A DNA stretch of 64,000 nucleotides from Lachnospiraceae bacterium (GTDB lineage: Bacteria > Bacillota > Clostridia > Lachnospirales > Lachnospiraceae): the NCBI GenBank assembly GCA_910575005.1, contig CAJTCL010000013.1, positions 62,001 to 126,000 of the forward strand, given 5' to 3'. The notes under the pieces are model-generated. The model did not search any database. It saw only the letters and a list, made by a program, of their open reading frames with translations, and was not told the origin of the DNA. The position numbers and the translations under genes are program-made. Positions 1-7,531 of this stretch are shown here, piece by piece (the stretch's first letter is position 1; each line of letters starts with the position of its first letter).

Positions 1-40
1 AAAGGGCTGCTAAGGCATATTTTGCACGATAATCCATGCA

Positions 41-88
41 GGAGTGGAAGCGGTTTTCTGCTGATGCACTTGTGAGCGAAAAAATATA
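41..88 (+). repeat. 47-bp direct repeat, copy 1
   Basis: This segment recurs at 681-727 with four base differences. In the frame reading EWKRFSAD, two differences are synonymous and the other two fall in one codon (Ala/Leu), a pattern expected of former coding sequence. Here that frame has a stop just upstream (30-32) and ends at 86-88. I do not recognise the peptide. The two copies flank the toxin-antitoxin module. Confidence 0.6.
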
Positions 89-145
89 GATGAGGAAACT
101 AAATGAAATACTTTGAGTTTGCCCTGTTTTGTAATTCATAGTACC

Positions 146-180
146 AAAAGGTTTCCATCACAAAGAGATGGAAACCTTTT
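146..180. terminator. Hairpin, possible terminator of an upstream gene
   Basis: Arms 146-159 and 167-180 form a perfect 14-bp stem around a 7-nt loop, with AAAAGG at the start and CCTTTT at the end. It could end transcription entering from outside the window. The right arm's T run is only four bases. Confidence 0.55.
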
Positions 181-295
181 GCACATAAAAGCGCTATGCA
201 AAGCTAGCTTTCCAGACGCTTTTTGTGCAAGACCTTTTGGCACTATAAGATCGGCTGTTATAAAAAACGGAAAAACTCAAAAAATGAGATACATA

Positions 296-324
296 TTGAA
301 AATCAAAACCGCATATGCTATAAT
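296..324 (+). promoter_or_regulatory. Sigma-A promoter of the antitoxin RNA
   Basis: TTGAAA at 296-301, a 17-bp spacer, and TATAAT at 319-324 preceded by TGC (extended -10). No gene follows on this strand. The predicted transcript starts near 331 and runs into the terminator at 369-410. Confidence 0.75.
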
Positions 325-334
325 GCCATTAGGC

Positions 335-362
335 AAAAAGATATGAGCATTGTATGAGATCA
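335..362. repeat. Antitoxin-side direct repeat (DR1)
   Basis: AAAAAGATATGA, then CATT, AT and GATCA, match 522-550 at about 24 of 29 positions. It lies in the 5' part of the predicted antisense RNA. Confidence 0.75.
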
Positions 363-368
363 AAGAAC

Positions 369-410
369 GAATCCCCCAACTGTAATGGCGTACAGTTGGG
401 GGATTCTTCT
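369..410. terminator. Shared bidirectional terminator
   Basis: Arms 369-384 and 391-406 form a perfect 16-bp stem containing CCCCC/GGGGG, with a 6-nt loop. TTCTTTTCTTTT follows on the plus strand. On the minus strand GTTCTTTG follows, so it can end both the antitoxin RNA and the toxin mRNA. Confidence 0.85.
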
Positions 411-441
411 TTTCTTTTACAGTGGCAAAGAACCCACTAGG

Positions 442-543
442 CTATTCGTTGTCCTTATTATGCCAGCTGTCTAACCATTTGATGATGTAGTGGCAGGCTA
501 CACCAGCCGCGACAGTGGCTAAAAAAGATATGAACATTTGCAT
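442..543 (-). CDS. Fst-like small membrane toxin (33 aa)
   Basis: A 33-residue peptide below usual ORF-calling length. It begins MQMFISFLATVAAGVACHY, a hydrophobic helix, then IIKWLDSWHNKDNE, a charged tail. One transmembrane helix followed by a WL motif and a polar end is the architecture of the Fst/Ldr toxin superfamily, which depolarises or disorders the membrane. The start is supported by GGAGGAGGTG five bases upstream; an alternative ATG is two codons in. An extended -10 lies at 590-597 and the terminator at 369-410. The start codon lies inside the repeat shared with the opposing RNA. Family membership is by pattern, since no search was run. Confidence 0.8.
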   Translation of the reverse strand: MQMFISFLATVAAGVACHYIIKWLDSWHNKDNE

Positions 544-550
544 TCGATCA
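522..550. repeat. Toxin-side direct repeat (DR2) over the start codon
   Basis: It covers toxin codons 1 to about 7 and the bases between start codon and Shine-Dalgarno. It has the same orientation as DR1 at 335-362, so the plus-strand RNA can pair with the toxin mRNA here and block initiation. Confidence 0.75.
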
Positions 551-589
551 CCTCCTCCCGTCGCCGGGTATCGGTTGGACAACGGAAAC

Positions 590-597
590 ATTATATC
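590..597 (-). promoter_or_regulatory. Extended -10 of the toxin promoter
   Basis: Read on the minus strand, TGATATAAT, with only a poor -35. It implies a 5' leader of about 40 nt in which a CCC/GGG hairpin sits next to the Shine-Dalgarno. Confidence 0.55.
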
Positions 598-680
598 ATG
601 CATTTCTGCATTTTACTATATTTTCCCAAGAGATTGAGAAAATTTGAAATTTGGTATTGGCTTTTATATCACCAAAAAAA

Positions 681-727
681 GGAGTGGAAGCGGTTTTCTG
701 CCGATCTACTTGTGAGTGAAAAAATAA
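681..727 (+). repeat. 47-bp direct repeat, copy 2
   Basis: Second copy of 41-88. In the EWKRFSAD frame it continues for 17 codons beyond the repeat to a stop at 775-777. The surrounding sequence (544-869) has no other supported gene. Apart from this repeat and the toxin promoter I see nothing in 600-869 except AT-rich sequence leading to the fumarase ribosome binding site. Confidence 0.6.
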
Positions 728-869
728 AATGTATAAATATAAAACGGACAAAAAGATTAAAAGTTAAATTTCTGTAATTTCAGTAAAAATATTTACAGGC
801 TGGCTTTTTTCCATTATCATAGAATAGGATAAATTTTTGAAGAATTAGTTTGGATAAAGGAGATAGAGC

Positions 870-1715
870 ATGATTCGTACCATAGCGACAGAAGAAATTA
901 CAAAAAATATTCGGGAAATGTGTATTGAGGCCAATCACTATCTGTCCAAGGATATGGAGCAAGCCTTAAAAAATGCAGTAGATATAGAGCAGGCAGAACT
1001 TGGGAAAAAAATATTGTGTCAGCTTCAGGAAAATCTTACCATTGCCAGAGAAGATATGATTCCAATCTGCCAGGACACTGGAATGGCAGTGATCTTTATA
1101 GAGGTTGGCCAGGATGTTCATTTTGAGGGAATGCTTTTGGAAGACGCCATCAATGAAGGGGTGCGTCAAGGATATCTGGATGGATTTTTGCGCAAATCAG
1201 TCGTAAGGGATCCGATTGTCAGAGAGAATACCAAAGACAACACGCCAGCGGTAATTCACTACTCGATCGTGAAGGGCGATCAAGTAAAGATTACTTTAGC
1301 GCCAAAGGGATTCGGCAGTGAAAATATGAGCCGTGTGTTTATGTTAAAGCCAGCGGACGGCATTGAGGGTGTAAAAGAGGCGATTCTCAATGCAGTAAAG
1401 GATGCCGGACCCAATGCATGTCCGCCAATGGTGGTAGGGGTTGGCGTTGGCGGTACGTTTGAGAAATGTGCATTGCTGGCAAAGCAGGCTCTGACGCGTT
1501 CTGTACAGGAGCGTTCACAGATTCCTTATGTAAAAGAGTTGGAAGAAGAAATGCTTGATAAGATCAATAGTTTGGGTATTGGACCGGGAGGACTGGGCGG
1601 AACAGTCACAGCGCTTGCGGTCAATATCAATACTTATCCCACTCATATTGCAGGACTGCCAGTTGCCGTCAATATCTGCTGCCATGTAAACCGCCATATC
1701 GTGCGTGAGATTTAG
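870..1715 (+). CDS. Fumarate hydratase, class I, alpha subunit
   Basis: 281-residue iron-sulfur hydro-lyase subunit, corresponding to the N-terminal half of class I fumarase/L-tartrate dehydratase. It interconverts fumarate and malate with the beta subunit encoded next. Three cysteine regions that hold the [4Fe-4S] cluster in this family are present: CQDTGMA, NACPPMVVGVGVGG and NICCHVNRH. Length matches the split-subunit form common in anaerobes. GGAGA precedes the ATG. It forms an operon with the beta gene 34 bp downstream. Tartrate dehydratase (TtdA) is the close alternative; split fumarases and TtdAB cannot be separated by motif alone. Confidence 0.93.
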   Translation: MIRTIATEEITKNIREMCIEANHYLSKDMEQALKNAVDIEQAELGKKILCQLQENLTIAREDMIPICQDTGMAVIFIEVGQDVHFEGMLLEDAINEGVRQGYLDGFLRKSVVRDPIVRENTKDNTPAVIHYSIVKGDQVKITLAPKGFGSENMSRVFMLKPADGIEGVKEAILNAVKDAGPNACPPMVVGVGVGGTFEKCALLAKQALTRSVQERSQIPYVKELEEEMLDKINSLGIGPGGLGGTVTALAVNINTYPTHIAGLPVAVNICCHVNRHIVREI

Positions 1716-1749
1716 AGTAATGTACTTTAAGGGTTGACAGGAGGATATT

Positions 1750-2301
1750 ATGGAAAAACATATTACAACACCAATTACTGCAGAGGTGACAAGAGATCTT
1801 CATGCAGGAGATTATGTATATATTTCAGGGATGATCTATGTGGCGAGAGATGCCGCGCACAAACGATTTATGGAGGCATTGAATCAAGGGGAAGAACTGC
1901 CGTTTTCATTGGAAGATTCTGTGATTTATTATATGGGACCCTCCCCAGCCAGAGAGGGGCGTCCGATTGGTTCTGCTGGTCCTACAACGGCAAGCCGTAT
2001 GGACAAATATGCTCCATGTTTATTAGATCTGGGGCAGAAGGCCATGATTGGAAAAGGAAAAAGGACACAGGAAGTCATAGATGCGATTGTGCGCAATCAG
2101 GCAGTCTATTTTGCAGCGGTGGGCGGAGCGGGGGCGCTCTTGTCAAAATGCATTAAAAAATCGGAGCTAGTCTGCTATGGAGATCTGGGCGCAGAAGCTG
2201 TCTTAAAGCTGGAGGTTGAAAATTTTCCAGTGATTGTGGTGATTGACAGTGAGGGAAATAATCTCTATGAGACGGCTGTCAAGGAATATGCAAAAGCATA
2301 G
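1750..2301 (+). CDS. Fumarate hydratase, class I, beta subunit
   Basis: 183-residue partner, corresponding to the C-terminal half of class I fumarase. The motif SAGPTTASRMDKYAP matches the substrate-binding GPTTAxRM(D) stretch, and GKAMIGKG-like residues (KAMIGKGKR) follow. The start is set by GGAGG six bases before ATG. The pair would supply malate/fumarate interconversion in the partial TCA or succinate-forming branch of a fermenter. The overlapping frame at 1734-2156 is a shadow. Confidence 0.93.
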   Translation: MEKHITTPITAEVTRDLHAGDYVYISGMIYVARDAAHKRFMEALNQGEELPFSLEDSVIYYMGPSPAREGRPIGSAGPTTASRMDKYAPCLLDLGQKAMIGKGKRTQEVIDAIVRNQAVYFAAVGGAGALLSKCIKKSELVCYGDLGAEAVLKLEVENFPVIVVIDSEGNNLYETAVKEYAKA

Positions 2302-2391
2302 TGGACACGATAAAAAATATTGTTAAGAATGATATTATTGTGGCAATGTTTTGCTGTCAGTTTATAAACAAAATAAAAGTATTTTGATGTT

Positions 2392-2691
2392 GTTACTATT
2401 AGAGATCCAATCCACAGATATGCCAGCTTAACTGTCAAACACTTCTGACGAGGAGTTTGTCTGTGGTTTGGGGATTATCGCTCTCATAAAGAGGATTACT
2501 CATTGATTTATAAATAATTTGATCTTTGGATTTTGGGATTATCATCCTCATAAAGATAAGTATTTATCCCTTTATAAATAAATTTGAACTGTGGCTTTTT
2601 TGATTATCGTCTTCATAAAAATAAATATTCAGACCTTTTAAACAGATTAAAAAGGTCTGAATATTTATTTTCATAGACTTTGAATAGTTAC
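2392..2691. repeat. Interspersed hairpin element, long copy (about 300 bp)
   Basis: Ends read TACTATT (left) and TGAATAGTTA (right), an imperfect inverted repeat matching the perfect ends of the copy at 49589-49759. It also shares the internal CCACAGA...TGTCTGTGG pair (2412-2466) and the GATTATCnnCnTCATAAA block. That block occurs three times here (2473, 2537, 2602), 64-65 bp apart, which makes this copy longer than its relatives. It fills the gap between the fumarase operon and the next gene. Confidence 0.7.
2616..2669 (-). terminator. Terminator of the unknown coiled-coil gene
   Basis: Perfect 20-bp stem (2620-2639 with 2650-2669) and a 10-nt loop, followed on the minus strand by a T run. 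It lies 29 bp past the stop of the gene at 2698-3516 and inside the right end of the repeat element. Confidence 0.7.
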
Positions 2692-2697
2692 ACAAAG

Positions 2698-3516
2698 TTA
2701 TAACAAAAGATCTACATTGATTCCCTGAGGAGTAATAGTTGGCTGTGTGGAAGTCTCTACCGGAATTTCCAACCCTGAGATTTCCAGTCTTACTCCATTA
2801 GAAACATTGTTGGCAGCTTCCTGGCGGTCTCTCTCCAGTTTATTGATCATAGCTTTGAGATATTTCATGTCTGCTTCCATAATTTCACGCAGTTCTTCTG
2901 AGCGATGTTTTTTCTTTAATTCCTCAAGATCTTCTGGTGCCAACTCACCTTGTTGAGCCACCATCATTTCATCTGCCAGATCATCAAGCCCTGTTTCCTC
3001 CATCAGCTTCTGCATGGATTCTCCCATATATTCCTCCATCATCTGCTGAAATTCTTCCATCATCTGTTTTAATTCCTCTTCACTCATCTCAAGGCTTTCT
3101 TCTTCTGGATCTGGAAGTTCAGGTATGCTGCTTCCGTCTTGGTTTATGACATTGTTCTTTTTCTGCTTGGCCAATTCCTCCTCTGCCAAATGTTTCATAC
3201 GCTTTTTGGCGATTCGTTCCATTTTTTTGGCGTGGATAATAGCATGTCTCAATTCTGTATCGTCATAATTATCATTATCCAAGTTTCTCTGGAGCATGGC
3301 AACTTTACCGCGCGCTTTTGTCAGTACCTGACTGGCGCTGTTAGATGTCTTTGTCATCATAATCTGTGTTGAAATTGCCTTAAAACTGTACTGCAGGCGT
3401 TTCTTTTTCTTCTTTTTTGGGGAGGAAATATGGATGCTCCCCGCAGTGCTGCCATCTCTGTTTTTTACAGTTATCACTCTTTCGGCAGAACTGTTACTGC
3501 CAATAATCAAACCCAT
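2698..3516 (-). CDS. Unknown acidic coiled-coil protein
   Basis: 272 residues; not recognised. The N-terminus (MGLIIGSNSSAERVITVKN) leads to a basic patch of six lysines near residue 35. A long, probably helical region follows with RGKVAMLQRNLDNDN and repeated AKK/MKHLAEEE heptad-like stretches. Next come a very acidic Met/Glu-rich segment with many EEF, QMMEE and EEL runs, another helix, and a short C-terminus. There is no signal peptide or membrane segment. I chose the ATG at 3516 because AAGGAGG lies eight bases upstream. The longer frame from 3612 has no such site. It is a single-gene unit divergent from the chemoreceptor at 3751. It could be a scaffold or assembly protein, but nothing visible proves this. 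Confidence 0.75.
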   Translation of the reverse strand: MGLIIGSNSSAERVITVKNRDGSTAGSIHISSPKKKKKKRLQYSFKAISTQIMMTKTSNSASQVLTKARGKVAMLQRNLDNDNYDDTELRHAIIHAKKMERIAKKRMKHLAEEELAKQKKNNVINQDGSSIPELPDPEEESLEMSEEELKQMMEEFQQMMEEYMGESMQKLMEETGLDDLADEMMVAQQGELAPEDLEELKKKHRSEELREIMEADMKYLKAMINKLERDRQEAANNVSNGVRLEISGLEIPVETSTQPTITPQGINVDLLL

Positions 3517-3680
3517 GTAATCATCCTCCTTGATGCAGGTAATTTTGCAAAATAAGGCGCCATATGACAGCCTGTTGTTTGTGATTACCTTGCTGGTAAG
3601 TCCGTTTACCAATTATATTTTATTTTAATATATCGGCTATTGAATTTAAAAACTTTAGTGGGAAGAAGTTATAGTTAAAC

Positions 3681-3709
3681 TTGACTAATTAGTTATAATA
3701 AAGTAAGAT
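3681..3709 (+). promoter_or_regulatory. Candidate promoter of chemoreceptor 1
   Basis: TTGACT at 3681-3686, 17-bp spacer, TAAGAT at 3704-3709. A TATAAT at 3694-3699 is too close to the -35 to pair with it. Confidence 0.5.
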
Positions 3710-3750
3710 ATAAATAGACATTTTGACCAAAAGATACAGGGGGAAAGATT

Positions 3751-5421
3751 ATGAACAAGAACAGTCAATCATATCATTTGAAACGAATTGTCAGACAATC
3801 TGTGATCGCGGTTGTAGTGGGAGCTGTGCTGCTGCTGTTATCTCTGGGTACTAACATTTGGATGACAATGGTGACAGATGAAGAGTTGGAGACAACTACT
3901 TATCTGAATCAGTATCGTATCGCATCTAAGACATTGACTTATGCTGTGCAGGCTTATGCAGCTACTGGAGAACAAAACTATTATGATGACTATATGAAAG
4001 AGCTTAATGAGGATAAGAATCGAGATATCGCCTGGGCAGGTTTAGAAAAAAATCATATTACCAAGGATGAGTGGCAGAAGATGAATCAGATTGCAGAACT
4101 TTCCAACGGTCTGGTTCCTCTAGAAGAAGAAGCGTTTGCACTTGCCGGTAAAGGAGATACAGAAACAGCCAGAGAGCATGTATTTGGGAAAGAGTACAGT
4201 GATACCGTTCGTCAGATCAATTCTCTGACAGATGAAGCCATTCATCAGATTCAATCACGGCTTAACGCTTCAAAGATGACAATGAGAATTTTTCAAATAT
4301 GTATAGAAATTTTGTATGCACTATCTTTTATGTATTTAGTATATGAGATCACAAGATTAGTAAAATTCTCCCGCAATGAGCTGTTAGAGCCAATTGTAAA
4401 GGTATCAGAGCAAATGACAGAGCTGTCAGCAGGAGATTTTCATACAGAATTGTCTTTGCAAGTGGATGACAGTGAAGTTGGAAACATGGCAGGTTCCATT
4501 GCTCTTATGAAGCAAAATATGACATTAATGATTGAAGAAATTTCAAATGTTTTGGAGAGTATGGGGGATGGCAATTATAATATTTCTATTGAGCAGGAAT
4601 ATGTAGGAGAATTTGGACAGATTAAGGAATCATTTCTGAAAATTTGTGAGAAAATGCGAGATACCTTGAGCACGATCCGCGAGGTTGCTCAGCAGATTGA
4701 CAGTGGTTCTGAGCAATTGGCTTATGCTGCCTCAGACTTAGCGGAAGGAAGTACAGAACAAGCAGGCAAGATTTCTGATTTGGTAAGCCTTGTAGATAAT
4801 ATGTATCACAGTATGGAGCACAGTGCAAATGAAGCGACTGAGACTGTAAAACTTTCTAGCCGTGCAAGTCATGTTTTGATCACTGGGAATGAAAAGATGC
4901 AGGAACTAAAAGAGACAATTGGCCAAATCAGTAAATGTTCCGAAGAGATTGGAGAGATTATTCGTACCATTGAAGATATTGCTTCTCAGACAAATCTGCT
5001 TTCTTTAAATGCGTCTATTGAAGCGGCACGTGCTGGGGAAGCTGGAAGAGGATTTGCGATTGTGGCAGATCAGGTAAAAGATCTTGCCGATCAGTCTGCG
5101 AAGGCTGCCGGAGAGAGCGATAAATTGATTGAGAGAACGGTTATGGCAGTTGAAAAGGGAATTGAGATTGCAGACGAAGCCGCTGCAAGCATGGATGAAG
5201 TCATGCAGGGAGCGAAGGAAGCAACAGATAAGATGGGGCAAATGTCAGAACTGCTTACCAATGACGTCAACAATATGAATCATATCAATGAAAATATTAT
5301 TCGCGTAGCCGATATTGTGGATAATAACTCGGCTGCATCGGAGGAGACTGCTGCGGTTAGTGAGGAGCAGAAGGCACAAGTAGAATCTATGGTCAACTTG
5401 ATGAATCAATTTAAGATTTAA
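3751..5421 (+). CDS. Methyl-accepting chemotaxis protein
   Basis: 556-residue membrane chemoreceptor. TM1 lies at about residues 15-37. A short helical extracytoplasmic domain (about 38-180, four-helix-bundle type) precedes TM2 at about 182-203. A HAMP domain starts near [17 protein letters not shown], and a second HAMP-like repeat carries [14 protein letters not shown]. The cytoplasmic signalling hairpin carries [20 protein letters not shown] and [18 protein letters not shown], which bind CheA/CheW. The ligand is unknown. GGGGGAAAG precedes ATG. No chemotaxis kinase or flagellar gene is in the window, so it must work with a pathway encoded elsewhere. Confidence 0.95.
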   Translation: MNKNSQSYHLKRIVRQSVIAVVVGAVLLLLSLGTNIWMTMVTDEELETTTYLNQYRIASKTLTYAVQAYAATGEQNYYDDYMKELNEDKNRDIAWAGLEKNHITKDEWQKMNQIAELSNGLVPLEEEAFALAGKGDTETAREHVFGKEYSDTVRQINSLTDEAIHQIQSRLNASKMTMRIFQICIEILYALSFMYLVYEITRLVKFSRNELLEPIVKVSEQMTELSAGDFHTELSLQVDDSEVGNMAGSIALMKQNMTLMIEEISNVLESMGDGNYNISIEQEYVGEFGQIKESFLKICEKMRDTLSTIREVAQQIDSGSEQLAYAASDLAEGSTEQAGKISDLVSLVDNMYHSMEHSANEATETVKLSSRASHVLITGNEKMQELKETIGQISKCSEEIGEIIRTIEDIASQTNLLSLNASIEAARAGEAGRGFAIVADQVKDLADQSAKAAGESDKLIERTVMAVEKGIEIADEAAASMDEVMQGAKEATDKMGQMSELLTNDVNNMNHINENIIRVADIVDNNSAASEETAAVSEEQKAQVESMVNLMNQFKI

Positions 5422-5424
5422 TAT

Positions 5425-5474
5425 AATTATTCAGAGCCTTATGGAAATAGAATTTTTATGGATTCAGAATAGTT
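5425..5474. repeat. Interspersed element, short derivative (about 50 bp)
   Basis: AATTATTCAGAGCC at the left and GGATTCAGAATAGTT at the right resemble the two ends of the 171-bp copy at 49589-49759, with almost all of the interior missing. It starts four bases after the chemoreceptor stop. Confidence 0.5.
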
Positions 5475-5490
5475 CTAAATTATAAAAAAT

Positions 5491-5534
5491 AACCCCCTGT
5501 GGCAAAAGAAAATTAATATCTGCCGCAGGGGGTT
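5491..5534. terminator. Bidirectional terminator between convergent genes
   Basis: AACCCCCTGTGGCA and TGCCGCAGGGGGTT form a 14-bp stem with one mismatch, between the plus-strand chemoreceptor and the minus-strand decarboxylase. Confidence 0.75.
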
Positions 5535-5585
5535 CGTTCTAGCGCTAAGTTATTAAAAGCTTAGAAAATATCGTACAGATATAGT

Positions 5586-7088
5586 TTATTGTTTGACAAC
5601 TTGAATGCACTGATTGTCCATATCACTTAAGCCTTCCACAGACAGACCTAACCTTTGACAATGCTCTATGATTCCCAAAAGTTTGCCTGTAAGGATTTCT
5701 CCAGGAGCAAGCAAGGGGATTCCTGGCGGATAGAGGAAAATATATTCCTGACTGATATGTCCTGTGGATGCCTTTAAGGTAAGCGTTTCAGAGGGTTGTT
5801 CTATTGCGAGTGAGATGGGCATCTGAGGTTTTGGATTCTGATATATGACATCGCTAGTCAATAGTCGTTTTTTGGCGTTTGGTTTGGAACCATGTATTGT
5901 AGGTGCTTCCGTTTTAGGAGTACGCTGAGTAATTGAGACAGAATCATCAATTTCTTTTAAGGCTTGTAACAGTCGGCGGAATCCATCAGAGGAATCCATC
6001 AGGCTTGTCAGAGCAGTTACATAGTGCCCGCTACACATTTCCATCTGCAATTGATAATTGTGTAGTAATTTTTGATACAGTTTTTTGGCGCTAATCCCTG
6101 AATCACCAATGGAAATCAAGATTTTAGAGATATCATGATCAAAACATTCTTCTGCCAAACAGGAAGATTTGTCAAATACTTTCAGGTGTTTTAGCGATTT
6201 TGCCTGTTGGTAGAAGTTATTCAGTTTTAATGTAAATTCTGACATTTGTGTGTTGCCCTCTTCGTTCAGGAAGCGCATACATTGCTCAATGGAAGCCATC
6301 AGAAGATAGGAGGGTGAGCTTGTCTGATAAATTGACAAAAAACGTTTTAAAGCTGTTTTGTCAATGCGGTCAGAATTTACATGCAGCAGCGCCGTTTGTG
6401 TTAGGCAAGGTAAGGTCTTATGGAGACTGTGTATTACCAAGTCTGCCCCGCAGTCCAATGCAGACTCTGGAAATGTCTCAGAAAATGAAAAATGTGCTCC
6501 ATGCGCTTCATCCACGATCAATGGCAGATTATAAGCATGTACAATCTCAGCAATCGTGCGGATATCAGACACTACCCCATCATAGGTGGGAGAGGTGATA
6601 AATACAGCAGAAATCTGTGGTAGATCTTCAAGCGCCTGTGCCACATGTGCGGGAGAGACAGAGCCAGATATGCCAAATTTAGTTGCCGCAGGCAAAAGAT
6701 ACACCGTTTCTAGCTCTCTTAAGAAAGCGGCATGATAGGCTGATCTGTGACTGTTGCGAGACATCAATATAGTGCCAAGGCGAGGCACGGCAGCGCTTAT
6801 GGCACTTAAAATACCAGCAGTACTTCCATTTATCAGATAAAAAGTTTCTTGTGCACCATAAAGCTCAGCCGCCCGATTTTGGGCGTCTTTTAAAATTCCC
6901 TGTGGATAATGGAGATTGTCAAAACCATCAATTTCTGTAATATCAATAGAGTAAGGATTGGGAAATTCTAAAGGTGCGCGTTTGTGGCCTGGCATATGGA
7001 ATGGGTAGCAATTGCTTTGGGAATAGCGCAGCAGTTTTTGGTCAAGAAAGGCAGTATCTTCCTGCCAACTGTATTTGATTTCGGACAT
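5586..7088 (-). CDS. Orn/Lys/Arg decarboxylase family protein
   Basis: 500-residue PLP enzyme of fold type I, the short Gram-positive form (Bacillus SpeA/YaaO-like), which makes cadaverine, putrescine or agmatine. PFHMPGHKR near residue 33 and DITEIDGFDNLHYPQG are family signatures. VDEAHGAHFSFSE binds the cofactor pyridine and HSLHKTLPCLTQ contains the PLP-linked lysine. The C-terminal domain retains YPPGIPLLAPGE. It appears complete. The actual amino-acid substrate cannot be read from the sequence. It is a single-gene unit in which a ribosome binding site (AAAGGAG) precedes the ATG. Confidence 0.92.
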   Translation of the reverse strand: MSEIKYSWQEDTAFLDQKLLRYSQSNCYPFHMPGHKRAPLEFPNPYSIDITEIDGFDNLHYPQGILKDAQNRAAELYGAQETFYLINGSTAGILSAISAAVPRLGTILMSRNSHRSAYHAAFLRELETVYLLPAATKFGISGSVSPAHVAQALEDLPQISAVFITSPTYDGVVSDIRTIAEIVHAYNLPLIVDEAHGAHFSFSETFPESALDCGADLVIHSLHKTLPCLTQTALLHVNSDRIDKTALKRFLSIYQTSSPSYLLMASIEQCMRFLNEEGNTQMSEFTLKLNNFYQQAKSLKHLKVFDKSSCLAEECFDHDISKILISIGDSGISAKKLYQKLLHNYQLQMEMCSGHYVTALTSLMDSSDGFRRLLQALKEIDDSVSITQRTPKTEAPTIHGSKPNAKKRLLTSDVIYQNPKPQMPISLAIEQPSETLTLKASTGHISQEYIFLYPPGIPLLAPGEILTGKLLGIIEHCQRLGLSVEGLSDMDNQCIQVVKQ

Positions 7089-7448
7089 AATAGGCTCCTT
7101 TTAGTATAATTAGGATAAAGTTCCAACAGGCATCAGATAGGTCCTTGGAACAGTTATATTTCTGCTTTAAGTATACCGGAAAAAAGAAAGAAACTCAAGT
7201 ATATTTCAATGGGGTCTGGTGTTTGAGAATCTAGTAATTTATGATTCTGAATCGATCAATAAAAGTTTATGAATGTTGTTTTTTATATTTGATAATCATT
7301 GTCTCAGTAAAACTGACTTGAGTCTTAATGTTATTAAAGATATTAAGAAAAATTATGAAAGATTGAACTAAGTTTTAATGTTTATGGACTAGATAACTGA
7401 TTATAAAAGCTTATATCTCTATTTTGTCAAAATTAAGATGAAAGAGGA

Positions 7449-7477
7449 TTGAATTAAAAAAAATACTGTAGTACAAT
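7449..7477 (+). promoter_or_regulatory. Promoter of chemoreceptor 2
   Basis: TTGAAT at 7449-7454, 17-bp spacer, TACAAT at 7472-7477. The rest of the 443-bp gap (7089-7531) is AT-rich with no gene or strong hairpin that I can see. Confidence 0.6.
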
Positions 7478-7531
7478 ATTCTCATCTGCGTTGCAGAGCA
7501 AAAGTAATGAAAAAAGGAAGGGGGAACCTAA

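Larger units (their letters stand above)
331..415 (+). ncRNA. Predicted antitoxin RNA of a par/Fst-like type I system
   Basis: A transcript of about 85 nt is bounded by a consensus promoter (296-324) and a hairpin with a U-rich tail (369-415). Its 5' part, 335-362, repeats the plus-strand sequence at 522-550, so the RNA is complementary to the toxin mRNA around its start codon. Its 3' hairpin is also complementary to the toxin transcript's own terminator. Convergent transcription into a shared terminator plus repeats at the translation start is the known layout of Enterococcus par (RNA I/RNA II). Ends are inferred, not measured. Confidence 0.7.

Noticed and set aside
113-346. 77-codon plus-strand frame in the toxin-antitoxin region
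   Set aside because: It overlaps a strong hairpin and the antitoxin promoter, has no ribosome binding site, and has no protein-like composition.
1734-2156. 140-codon frame overlapping fumarase beta
   Set aside because: Shadow frame of the conserved fumarase beta gene, with no protein-like motif.
2473-2608. Three evenly spaced repeats, considered as a CRISPR array
   Set aside because: The units vary along their whole length, the inter-unit sequence is also repeated, and no cas gene is present. It is an internal expansion of the interspersed element.
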